From an uncultured Lachnospiraceae bacterium (lineage in GTDB: Bacteria > Bacillota > Clostridia > Lachnospirales > Lachnospiraceae), in NCBI GenBank assembly GCA_902788035.1, contig CADAIL010000010.1:1-64000 (forward strand): DNA of 64,000 bases, given 5' to 3'. The notes beneath the pieces are model-generated. The model was not told where the DNA came from, did no database searches, and saw only the letters and a program-made list of their open reading frames with translations. Of the stretch, positions 44,424 through 52,388 are shown one piece after another (within the stretch, counting starts at the first letter, position 1; each line of letters starts with the position of its first letter). The position numbers were made by a program, and so were the translations under genes.

Positions 44424-44621
44424 ATGGCATCTTTAAAAGATTTATTTGATTATCAGAAGTTTGCGGGAAATTCCCGGCTCGAAGCGATGATCAAAGACAC
44501 TGAGAGCCGCTACGGATCAAAGCTCAGTATTGATGATCTTGAACTTGTGAGCGCCGCGGGTACCCCGGAACAGATTCAGCAGCAGAAAGAAATGCTGAAA
44601 AACAAGAAGGACCACGTATGA
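44424..44621 (+). CDS. Small leader-like peptide, paralogue 2
   Basis: A 65-residue peptide: MASLKDLFDYQKFAGNSRL, a helix RLEAMIKDTESRYGS, then LSIDDLELVSAAGTPE and a basic tail KNKKDHV. About half of the residues match paralogue 1. ATG 44424 is best spaced from AGGA. Its stop overlaps the start of the ECF sigma gene (ATGA), so the two are coupled. It could regulate the sigma factor, or be a peptide precursor with a leader-like part; neither is proven. Confidence 0.75.
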   Translation: MASLKDLFDYQKFAGNSRLEAMIKDTESRYGSKLSIDDLELVSAAGTPEQIQQQKEMLKNKKDHV

Positions 44622-45106
44622 AAAATACTCAGACCTATGAAGAGGTTTACAGGGTGTATTATCCCAAGGTAATGGGATATATGCATTCCAAAATCTCGAG
44701 CAGCTATGAAGCGGAGGATCTTGCCTCCACGGTCTTCATAAAGATTTTTGAGAAATTTGAGACCTTTGACCAGTCGAAGGCCTCTATTTCCACGTGGATT
44801 TATACCGTCACACGAAACACTGTGATTGATTATTTCCGCGTCAGAAAAGTGCATGAAGAGATTGGAGAGGAAGATATCGTCGAGGATGATACCTATCAGG
44901 GTATTCTGGATGCGGAATCTCTGGAGGAACTGGCGGATGCCCTCGAAAAACTCCCCGAGAGAGAGAGGGATATTATCATTCTTCACTATTACAGCGGTAT
45001 GCAGCTGAAAGAGATCGCTCCGAAGATGAACATGTCCTATAGTAACTGCAAGCTGGTGCACAATAAAGCGCTTATGCGTCTTCGTCAGTACATGACCTTT
45101 GACTGA
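44618..45106 (+). CDS. ECF-type RNA polymerase sigma factor
   Basis: A 162-residue sigma factor with only regions 2 and 4. Region 2 includes YEAEDLASTVFIKIFEKF and STWIYTVTRNTVIDYFR; region 4 includes LPERERDIIILHYYSGMQLKEIA and SYSNCKLVHNKALMRLRQ. No recognisable anti-sigma membrane protein is adjacent; instead a small leader-like peptide gene overlaps its start. The regulon is unknown. Confidence 0.92.
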   Translation: MKNTQTYEEVYRVYYPKVMGYMHSKISSSYEAEDLASTVFIKIFEKFETFDQSKASISTWIYTVTRNTVIDYFRVRKVHEEIGEEDIVEDDTYQGILDAESLEELADALEKLPERERDIIILHYYSGMQLKEIAPKMNMSYSNCKLVHNKALMRLRQYMTFD

Positions 45107-45150
45107 CCGTCATCGGGACGCGAACATTTTAAGAGGCAAGAGATACCAGA

Positions 45151-45185
45151 GCCGGAAAGATCTGATGATCTGATCCGGCATTTTT
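45151..45185 (+). terminator. Terminator after the sigma factor gene
   Basis: GCCGGA and TCCGGC with inner AGATC/GATCT pairing, followed by ATTTTT. Confidence 0.82.
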
Positions 45186-45202
45186 ATCTCAGTGGGGGAA
45201 GC

Positions 45203-45233
45203 CCCGCGCCAAGTCTCGCGAACGGGACTTGAA
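45203..45233 (+). repeat. Short GAGACTTGAA hairpin element, copy D
   Basis: CCCGCGCCAAGTCTCGCG then AACGGGACTTGAA; AAGTC and GACTT pair. It lies about 30 bases before cbiB and matches copies at 11427 and 24011 (inverted). Confidence 0.5.
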
Positions 45234-45261
45234 CTCAGTGGAAAATGCAGGGAGGACAGAT

Positions 45262-46290
45262 GTGCATATAACTACGATGATTTTGATCGCGTTCATACTG
45301 GATCTTTTCCTCGGAGATCCGGAATGGTTCCCCCATCCGGTCGTGCTGATGGGAAAAGCGATCACATTTCTCGAGAGGCAGCTTCGGGATATTTTTCCCG
45401 CGAATCCTGAGGGCGAGAGGGCTGCCGGAAGAGTGATGGCATTCATTCTGCCGGTCTTTACGTACGCGGCTGCCCGGATCCTGCTCATAAGACTATCCAT
45501 CGTCAGCCCGGTGATTGCCTGGGCTGTCAACATTTTTTTATGCTATCAGGTCCTGGCTGTGCGGAGCATGCTGCGCGAATCGAGAAATGTGTATCACGCA
45601 CTGCAGACGAAGTCGCTTGACGCCGCAAGAAGGGCTGTCGCCCGGATAGTAGGGCGCGAAACCGCCAGGCTGAACGAGGCGGGCATTGTCAGAGCGGCGG
45701 TCGAGACTGTAGCAGAAAATTTTTCAGACGGCGTGGTCGCGCCTCTTTTCTATATGCTGATCGGTGGACCTTCTCTTGCGCTTGCCTACAAGGCAATCAA
45801 CACAATGGACAGCATGGTAGGCTATAAAAACGACCGCTATCTGAATTTCGGAAGGGCAGCGGCCAAAATGGATGACGCTGCCAATTACATACCATCCCGC
45901 ATAGCCGCGTTCCTGGTGATGGGGGCGGCCTTTATCTCCGGCGAGAAGTCGGAGGCAGATCCGCTCAGCTATCGCTTCGGCAGCGGAAAACTTGTCTCCA
46001 TGTGGGAGAGGCGGATGATCGCTCACCGTGCATATCTCATATGGAAGCGGGATCGAAGGAAGCACGAAAGTCCGAATTCAGCACAGACTGAGTCGGCTAT
46101 GGCGGGGGCGCTCGGCGTGCAGCTGGCCGGACCGGCAGTCTATTTTGGAAAAGTCTCAGACAAACCGTTTATCGGAGATCCTCTGAGACCGATCGAGGAG
46201 AGAGATATACTCAGAGCTAACCGCATATTTTTCACCGGCAGCTGCCTTGCGGTGCTTGCAGTCATTTTCTCGGGACACATTTTACTGTGA
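45262..46290 (+). CDS. cbiB: Adenosylcobinamide-phosphate synthase CbiB
   Basis: A 342-residue membrane enzyme that joins the aminopropanol phosphate arm to adenosylcobyrate. The N-terminal ILDLFLGDPEWFPHPVVLMG, the central ETVAENFSDGVVAPLFY and AINTMDSMVGYKNDRY are diagnostic. GTG 45262 is chosen because GGAGG lies six bases upstream; an in-frame TTG at 45229 has no such site. The decarboxylase gene making its partner follows. Confidence 0.92.
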   Translation: MHITTMILIAFILDLFLGDPEWFPHPVVLMGKAITFLERQLRDIFPANPEGERAAGRVMAFILPVFTYAAARILLIRLSIVSPVIAWAVNIFLCYQVLAVRSMLRESRNVYHALQTKSLDAARRAVARIVGRETARLNEAGIVRAAVETVAENFSDGVVAPLFYMLIGGPSLALAYKAINTMDSMVGYKNDRYLNFGRAAAKMDDAANYIPSRIAAFLVMGAAFISGEKSEADPLSYRFGSGKLVSMWERRMIAHRAYLIWKRDRRKHESPNSAQTESAMAGALGVQLAGPAVYFGKVSDKPFIGDPLRPIEERDILRANRIFFTGSCLAVLAVIFSGHILL

Positions 46291-46365
46291 CCTGCCTACG
46301 CCGCGCAGAACAAGGAGCATAAAATCACCCTTGCGAGCGAGGCTTGCCTCAATTAAGGACAGCGC

Positions 46366-47475
46366 GTGAATAAAAAAGAACAGCGAAAAGTGAAACATGG
46401 AGGAGACTGGTCGGGCTTTCTAGAAGAGCGCGGCCTTATTCCGTTTGACTATTCTGCAAATGTCTCCCCGCTCGGCATGCCTCCCTCCGCCCTGAAAGCG
46501 ATGGAATCCCTTAGCGCCAGTGACCTGTCCCGCTATCCTGATCCAGAGTGCCGTGCTCTGCGGCGAGCGATCGCGGCCCGATACGGTATACACGGCGATC
46601 AGATCTTCTGTGCAAACGGCGCTGCAGACATCATCTACCGCCTGTCCTATGCCCTGAGGCCTGAGAGAGCGGTCCTCATTGCGCCGGATTTCGGAGAGTA
46701 TGCGGAAGCGCTGGCAAATGTCGGCACGGACATCACTTACTATATGGCGGGCAATGCAGGATCGGATCCGGACGGCATGGGGAAGCCGAGAGATTTCGCG
46801 GTCGACCGGGGAATCCTGTCTTATATAAATGAGAAAACAGACCTCGTGATATTCAGCAATCCGAATAATCCGTCAGGCTGTGTGACAGACACTGAAGTAC
46901 TTCACAGTATTCTGGGCAAATGCATAGAATGCGGCACACTGCTCGTCATTGACGAGTGCTTTCTCGATTTTCTGCCGGATGCGCGCGAGAAGACAATGCT
47001 GTGCCGCCTTAAGGAATCGCGGGGGCAGCTTCTTGTCCTTAGAGCTTTCACCAAGTTTTATGGCATGGCAGGGCTGAGACTCGGCTGGTGTGCCGCGGAT
47101 GATCCGGAGCTGCTTGAAAAGCTAAGGAAATCAGGCCCTCCGTGGCAGGTCTCAACGATTGCCCAGACGGCAGGAGCGGCCGCGCTGGCTGACACTGCCT
47201 ACGAGGAGGCCCTGCGCCTTTTGACTGCACGGGAGCGCTCATATATGCAGGAAGCCCTCATGGCCGGAGGATTCCATGTGATACCGGGCGCGGCAAACTA
47301 TATTTTGTTTTACAGTGAGGACCATGAACTGCATGAGAAACTGCAGGATCATGGCATAATGATCCGGGACTGCAGCGATTATCCCGGTCTTGCGAAAGGC
47401 TGGTACCGTGTCGCTGTCAGGACCCGGGAGGAGAATGAGATGCTGCTGTCCCGCCTTTTGCCTGCACAGGTGTAA
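46366..47475 (+). CDS. cobD: Threonine-phosphate decarboxylase CobD (PLP)
   Basis: A 369-residue aminotransferase-fold enzyme. It makes aminopropanol phosphate for the cobalamin arm. FDYSANVSPLGMPPSALKA and YPDPECRALR are the CobD N-terminal blocks, SNPNNPSG and LRAFTKFYGMAGLRLGW (PLP lysine in TKFYG) are present. It lies between cbiB and cbiP, which separates it from histidinol-phosphate aminotransferase. GTG start with AAGGA six bases upstream. Confidence 0.9.
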   Translation: MNKKEQRKVKHGGDWSGFLEERGLIPFDYSANVSPLGMPPSALKAMESLSASDLSRYPDPECRALRRAIAARYGIHGDQIFCANGAADIIYRLSYALRPERAVLIAPDFGEYAEALANVGTDITYYMAGNAGSDPDGMGKPRDFAVDRGILSYINEKTDLVIFSNPNNPSGCVTDTEVLHSILGKCIECGTLLVIDECFLDFLPDAREKTMLCRLKESRGQLLVLRAFTKFYGMAGLRLGWCAADDPELLEKLRKSGPPWQVSTIAQTAGAAALADTAYEEALRLLTARERSYMQEALMAGGFHVIPGAANYILFYSEDHELHEKLQDHGIMIRDCSDYPGLAKGWYRVAVRTREENEMLLSRLLPAQV

Positions 47476-47498
47476 GGCGAAGCTGCGGAGGAAACGAT

Positions 47499-49070
47499 AT
47501 GACTCAATGCAGGAAGATAATGATACAGGGGACCATGTCCGGCGCGGGCAAGAGCCTTCTGGTCACCGCTCTTTGCCGTATTTTTCATGAGGACGGCATG
47601 AGGGTCGCTCCTTTTAAGAGCCAGAACATGGCCCTCAACAGTTACATAACAGCGGACGGTCTCGAGATGGGTAGGGCTCAGGCTGCCCAGGCGGAAGCGT
47701 GCGGAAAGCTTCCGGATGTGCGCATGAACCCTATTTTGCTCAAGCCGACCAGCGATGTCGGAAGTCAGCTGATTGTGAACGGACGTGTCAGGGGAACATA
47801 CCGCGCGGCTGATTATTTTCGCATGAAAAAGACACTGGTTCCGGATATCATGGAAGCTTTTAGGAGCCTTGAGGCTGAAAATGATGTCATCGTGATCGAA
47901 GGCGCAGGAAGCCCTGCTGAAATAAACCTGAAATCTGACGATATAGTGAACATGGGACTTGCCTCTATGGTCGATGCTCCGGTCATACTTGTGGGAGATA
48001 TAGATCCCGGCGGGGTATTTGCACAGCTCTACGGAACGATCATGCTTCTCACAGAGGATGAGAGAGCGAGAATCGCGGGTACAGTCATCAATAAATTCAG
48101 AGGCGACGCGGAGATCCTTCGCCCGGGGCTTAGTATGCTTGAGGAGCTCACAAAAGTTCCGGTGCTTGGAGTAGTACCCTATGCGGATATTGATATAGAT
48201 GACGAGGACAGCCTGTCACCGAAGCTTGCGGGCGGACGCCATGACCGCCCGATCGACATTGCGGTAATACGTTTCCCGCGCATATCCAATTTCACAGATA
48301 TCACGCCTCTCACAGCTCACCCGTATCTCGGTGTGCGCTATGTGGAAAGACCTGAGAATTTCGGACAGCCGGATCTTGTTATCCTTCCCGGGACAAAAAA
48401 TACGCTGGATGATTTGCTTTGGCTCCGCGAGAATGGTCTTGAGGCCAGGATTCTCAGGCATGCTCAGGCAGGAGGCATGGTCCTCGGCATATGCGGAGGT
48501 TTTCAGATGCTGGGCGAATCGCTGTCCGACCCGGAGGGGAGCGACAGCGGAAGAGCGGGCAGCAGGATGCGGGGGCTGGGACTTCTGCCGGCTGTCACGA
48601 TCTTCAGTTCTCAAAAGACGCGGCGTCAGGTCAAAGGAAGTGTGTGTGCCGGCGAACTTGCAGGCGCTTCCGTTACCGGCTACGAGATCCATATGGGGGA
48701 GACTCGGGTCGCGAACGGGACGGATCCTTTTGCGCGGGTCCGCTATGGAACTGAGGCCGATTCTTACGTGAGGAACCGCAATATTTTTGGCTCGTCTGAT
48801 GAGACACGAGGAGACGATGAGAACGTAGCCGGCTCACAGGCAGATGGCTGCGTAAACGGCAGTGTTTTCGGCACGTATATACACGGGCTCTTTGACACGG
48901 GAGAGCTTACTGAAAAACTGGCTTCTTATCTTATGAAAAAAAAGGGGATCGCTGCGGATTCTATTTGTGTGGAGTCCAGAACCTCTTATAAAGAGCGCCA
49001 GTATGCCCGCCTTGCCGACATTGTGCGCAAAAGCCTCGACATGGAGACCGTCTGCCGGGCGCTGCGGTGA
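47499..49070 (+). CDS. cbiP: Cobyric acid synthase CbiP/CobQ
   Basis: A 523-residue amidotransferase that amidates four side chains. IMIQGTMSGAGKSLLVTALC is the P-loop region, FKSQNMALNSY and AQAEACG the family blocks, VILVGDIDPGGVFAQ follows, and the glutaminase part carries GICGGFQMLG (catalytic Cys) and GTYIHGLFD. Two insert regions are slightly hydrophilic. A 41-bp duplication starts at its last codons. Confidence 0.93.
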   Translation: MTQCRKIMIQGTMSGAGKSLLVTALCRIFHEDGMRVAPFKSQNMALNSYITADGLEMGRAQAAQAEACGKLPDVRMNPILLKPTSDVGSQLIVNGRVRGTYRAADYFRMKKTLVPDIMEAFRSLEAENDVIVIEGAGSPAEINLKSDDIVNMGLASMVDAPVILVGDIDPGGVFAQLYGTIMLLTEDERARIAGTVINKFRGDAEILRPGLSMLEELTKVPVLGVVPYADIDIDDEDSLSPKLAGGRHDRPIDIAVIRFPRISNFTDITPLTAHPYLGVRYVERPENFGQPDLVILPGTKNTLDDLLWLRENGLEARILRHAQAGGMVLGICGGFQMLGESLSDPEGSDSGRAGSRMRGLGLLPAVTIFSSQKTRRQVKGSVCAGELAGASVTGYEIHMGETRVANGTDPFARVRYGTEADSYVRNRNIFGSSDETRGDDENVAGSQADGCVNGSVFGTYIHGLFDTGELTEKLASYLMKKKGIAADSICVESRTSYKERQYARLADIVRKSLDMETVCRALR

Positions 49071-49140
49071 GTATAGCGATTACTTTGCAGCAGTTGGGAG
49101 CGCTGCGGTGAGTATAGCGATTACTTTGCAGCAGCCGGGA
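49059..49140 (+). repeat. 41-bp tandem duplication at the end of cbiP
   Basis: GCGCTGCGGTGAGTATAGCG with the following ATTACTTTGCAGCAG occurs twice in a row (49059 and 49100). The first copy contains the cbiP stop codon; the second repeats the last codons out of context. It looks like a recent slippage or repair duplication. Confidence 0.85.
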
Positions 49141-49157
49141 AGTGCGGCAAATGAGCG

Positions 49158-49353
49158 GCAGTTCAGGCGGGCTGTTCAGAGTGGCGTTTCCGGCGGCAAA
49201 GCATCCATCTTCGTGAGAAAAACATTGCTGGTCCGACTGAGAGATCAAAAAGTGCAACGCACTTTTTAAGCTCGGAGGGAAGGACCTGCGTTTTTCGATG
49301 AAGATGGTGTTTGCGCCGGATCATGACATTTCGTTTCAGCGCGCCTGAACTGC
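49158..49353. repeat. Nested palindromic element, copy 5 (inverted)
   Basis: Ends GCAGTTCAGGCGGGCTG and CAGCGCGCCTGAACTGC. Read on the minus strand: outer stem GCAGGTCC/GGACCAGC, inner hairpin AAAAAGTGC-GTT-GCACTTTTT and constant GATCTCTCAGTCGG. It fills most of the space between cbiP and the adenosyltransferase gene. Confidence 0.87.
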
Positions 49354-49395
49354 GTTGTAGGAGCAGATTAGGATTGGAACACAGGAGCGGAAAAA

Positions 49396-49893
49396 ATGCT
49401 TCATATTTATACCGGTGAGGGAAAAGGAAAGACAACGGCAGCCATGGGGCTGGCTCTGAGAGCGATTGGGCACGGCAGAAAGGTCGTGATCCTGCAGTTC
49501 TTAAAGAGCGGAACGAGCGGAGAACTTATGCCGCTGACAAAGCTTGGGGCTACTGTGATATCCGGCAAGTCCGGGTGCAAATTCGTTTCAGCCATGTCTC
49601 CGGAAGAAAAGCAGGAGACCCGAAAAATGCATGACGAGCATCTGAGAAGTGTTATCGGCATGACATTTGACCTTCTGGTCCTCGATGAGGCCTGCGCCGC
49701 TTTGAAATATGATTTGGTCGATCCGGACCTTGTAAGGCAGGCGATTTCGCTTAAGTCTGAGCGGGAGATCGTTCTGACCGGGCGTGATCCGGCACAGTTC
49801 CTCTTAGACGCGGCTGACTATATCACGGACATGGTGTGTGTGCGCCATCCCTATGAGCGAGGCATTACAGCCAGGGAGGGCGTAGAATACTGA
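49396..49893 (+). CDS. btuR: Cob(I)yrinic acid a,c-diamide adenosyltransferase, BtuR/CobA type
   Basis: A 165-residue ATP:corrinoid adenosyltransferase. The N-terminal YTGEGKGKTTAAMGLALRA is the P-loop of the family, with VVILQFLKSG and LLVLDEACAAL (Walker-B-like). Called cobA or cobO in other species. It adds the 5'-deoxyadenosyl ligand. It lies directly before cbiC. Confidence 0.92.
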   Translation: MLHIYTGEGKGKTTAAMGLALRAIGHGRKVVILQFLKSGTSGELMPLTKLGATVISGKSGCKFVSAMSPEEKQETRKMHDEHLRSVIGMTFDLLVLDEACAALKYDLVDPDLVRQAISLKSEREIVLTGRDPAQFLLDAADYITDMVCVRHPYERGITAREGVEY

Positions 49894-49914
49894 GAAAGGA
49901 AAACGGGTAGAAAT

Positions 49915-50700
49915 ATGGGAGACAGAGTGAAAAGCTCTTCTTTGGCAGATGCTGAAAGCAGCGGGAAAGAAAAACCTCTGGCACATGCTGAAAGCAGCGG
50001 GAAAGAAAAACCTCTGGCACATGCTGAAAGCAATGGAAAAGAAAAACATGTCCGGCCGGATGACATAGAAAAGACAAGTATGGAGATTATTGACGATGAG
50101 CTCAGGATGAGGGGCATCGTGATCCCGAAGGAGAACTATTCCGTGACGAGGAGGGTCATTCATACGACGGCGGATTTCGATTACGCAGTGAACCTTGCGT
50201 TTACGGATAGAGCCGCAGAACAGGGCATCGCTGCATTTGCCCGGGGAATCTCAATCGTCACAGACACCAACATGACGCTGGCAGGGATCAGCAGACCTGC
50301 AATGGAACGACTTGGAGTCAACGCGCATTGCTTTATGGCAGAACCCCGGATTCGCGAGATGGCCCGGGAGATGGGCACGACCAGGGCAGCAGCCTCTCAG
50401 ATCTATGCGGCAGGGAAGATGCCGGGAGCGGTCCTCTCGGTGGGAAATGCGCCGACCGCACTCTTTGAAATCGCGCGTCTTATAAGAAACGGACTTCGCC
50501 CTGCCCTTGTGATCGGTGTACCGGTCGGATTTGTCAACGTGATTGAGAGCAAGGAGGAGATCCTTTCGGTGTGCAGAGAATATGCCATACCGGCTATAGC
50601 AGCCCGTGGACGCAAGGGCGGAAGTACGGTGGCCTGCGCCATATTGAACGCGCTTCTTTATGAAGCGTCGGGTCTTGACGACCCGTCAGCCAGGTCCTGA
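49915..50700 (+). CDS. cbiC: Cobalt-precorrin-8 methylmutase CbiC with repeat extension
   Basis: A 261-residue protein. The CbiC core (about 52-255) moves the C11 methyl to C12 to give cobyrinate; RRVIHTTADFDYAVNLAF holds the catalytic His, and VLSVGNAPTALFEI and VGFVNVIESKEE are diagnostic. The first 45 residues are extra: three near-identical 12-residue units of the type AHAESSGKEKPL, encoded by a 36-bp tandem repeat. The ATG follows the adenosyltransferase by 21 bases. Confidence 0.9.
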   Translation: MGDRVKSSSLADAESSGKEKPLAHAESSGKEKPLAHAESNGKEKHVRPDDIEKTSMEIIDDELRMRGIVIPKENYSVTRRVIHTTADFDYAVNLAFTDRAAEQGIAAFARGISIVTDTNMTLAGISRPAMERLGVNAHCFMAEPRIREMAREMGTTRAAASQIYAAGKMPGAVLSVGNAPTALFEIARLIRNGLRPALVIGVPVGFVNVIESKEEILSVCREYAIPAIAARGRKGGSTVACAILNALLYEASGLDDPSARS

Positions 50701-50852
50701 GCATGGCAAGGCTCTTTACAGGCATAGATTTTTTTTAATGTCCATGATATAGTAAAACAGAATATAGCTTAGACTGCCGGTCGGAATCAGATTGACAGCT
50801 GAATTGCGACACGGATCGGGATAGCGGAAAATACATTGCCAGGTGGGACGAA

Positions 50853-52370
50853 GTGAGTACATTAACAGGCAGACAATTAGAATTTGAGACCGTAGATCTG
50901 GAAGCGCTCAGGGAAGTGTTCCGCGATCAGACGGACAAAGAACAAGCCAAAGCGGAGAAGGCTTCGAATGGCCGCGACACGAGTACGCCCAAAGCGGAGA
51001 ATACTCCGGAAGATCGCACCATGAGTGCGCCCAAAGCGGAGAATGCTCCGGAAGATCGCATCATGAGTGCGCCCAAAGGGGAGGAGACCCCGGAAGACCT
51101 CGGCATAAGTACGCCTAGAGCGGAGAAGATTCCGGAAGATCGCATCATTAGTGTGCCCGAAGCAGAGAAGGCTCCGGAACGCCGTGCTATGAGTGTGCCT
51201 GATGCGGCCGAGAATAATGTACTTTCGGCTGATGTGCCGGAACCGGCAGTACAGGAGGATTTCGACCCTGTATATCTTGAGATGGTCATCAGTCAGCTGT
51301 CTAAAAGGTATGAGGATAAGCACCGAATGTCTGTGGAACTGTCTTCGGATGTGTTTACGGCAATCGGAAAGGCGAAAGCACGCGCCAGGCAGGATCATGA
51401 GGAGGCGCAGCGGCAGGCCGGTGAAGCATCAGCTGTTGTCGATGATGCCACCCGCAAGCTGAGAATTATTGAGAAACGATATGAAAAAATGAGAAACGCT
51501 GAGCTCCTTGTAAAACGGGAACTTCAAAGTCTCCCTTACGTGGCAGAGGCGGCAATAACGGAAACTCGGAAAGAAATTGAACGGGAAAAAGATGAACTTG
51601 CCGGCTTCATGAGAGAACTTCCGCGCGCGGAGCAGTTCGAAGTGACAGCCAGGGCGGAAGCACTGACCGCTCTCAAAGCGACACTGGAGCCGGAATCTTA
51701 CGCGGAAGAGAAGAAAAAGGTGCTCGATGCTGCCGAGAAACTCAGAAATCTGACGGACTACCTGCTGACAGTTGCCAAAAAGTCTCAGGGAAAAGAGAAA
51801 CTGGAAGCAGAGTATGCGGCTGCCCGCCGTGAGGCAGCTATAAGAAATGCGGCTTATACTGAAGCTCACAGGGAATATACCAGAGCGCAGAGCCTGCTGG
51901 AGGATGCCCGGATCTTCGCGCGTGAAAAACGCAATCTTTACGACGCTGCGCATAAAGAAACAATGCGGATACGCAGAAAAATCGACACGCTCAAAGATCT
52001 CATTAATGCAGACGAGAATAAAATAAGTCAAATGGTGAAGGCTTCCGCTAAGTATGACAAAGTTTTTGCGGAGTATCAGGGCAGGAAAAAGAGACGGCTT
52101 GCCGGAGGCCGGCAGCTTGACGCAGCCAGGGAAGAGTATGCAAGGCTCCTTAACATTATGTCAGAAGCTAAGAGTCGTGCTGAAGACGCAGCGGAACGGA
52201 TGTACCGGGCAGAGAAGATTTCTGTCAGGGACGTGATCGAGACTGATGTCAAAGACCCGGACTTCTTATATTTGAACCGATACGGCGCACTCCTTGCGAA
52301 GGCCCAGGCGGATGAGCAGGCAGCGCTCGGGGAGCTTAGGCGGGCGCAGAAAAAGTCAGATACAGTTTGA
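50853..52370 (+). CDS. Coiled-coil protein with 14-residue repeats
   Basis: I do not recognise this 505-residue protein. Residues of about 45-115 are five units of 14 residues (type KAENAPEDRIMSAP), encoded by 42-bp tandem repeats. The rest (about 135-505) is a highly charged, Ala/Glu/Lys/Arg-rich helical coiled coil. There is no signal peptide or membrane segment, so it is probably cytoplasmic. It is 18 bases upstream of a fused CydDC-like exporter and likely cotranscribed. The GTG start follows AGGTGGGA. Confidence 0.75.
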   Translation: MSTLTGRQLEFETVDLEALREVFRDQTDKEQAKAEKASNGRDTSTPKAENTPEDRTMSAPKAENAPEDRIMSAPKGEETPEDLGISTPRAEKIPEDRIISVPEAEKAPERRAMSVPDAAENNVLSADVPEPAVQEDFDPVYLEMVISQLSKRYEDKHRMSVELSSDVFTAIGKAKARARQDHEEAQRQAGEASAVVDDATRKLRIIEKRYEKMRNAELLVKRELQSLPYVAEAAITETRKEIEREKDELAGFMRELPRAEQFEVTARAEALTALKATLEPESYAEEKKKVLDAAEKLRNLTDYLLTVAKKSQGKEKLEAEYAAARREAAIRNAAYTEAHREYTRAQSLLEDARIFAREKRNLYDAAHKETMRIRRKIDTLKDLINADENKISQMVKASAKYDKVFAEYQGRKKRRLAGGRQLDAAREEYARLLNIMSEAKSRAEDAAERMYRAEKISVRDVIETDVKDPDFLYLNRYGALLAKAQADEQAALGELRRAQKKSDTV

Positions 52371-52388
52371 GAGGATATACAGTTACTT

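Noticed and set aside
46366-47475. Histidinol-phosphate aminotransferase (HisC)
   Set aside because: Fold is shared, but the position between cbiB and cbiP and the N-terminal blocks favour the CobD decarboxylase.
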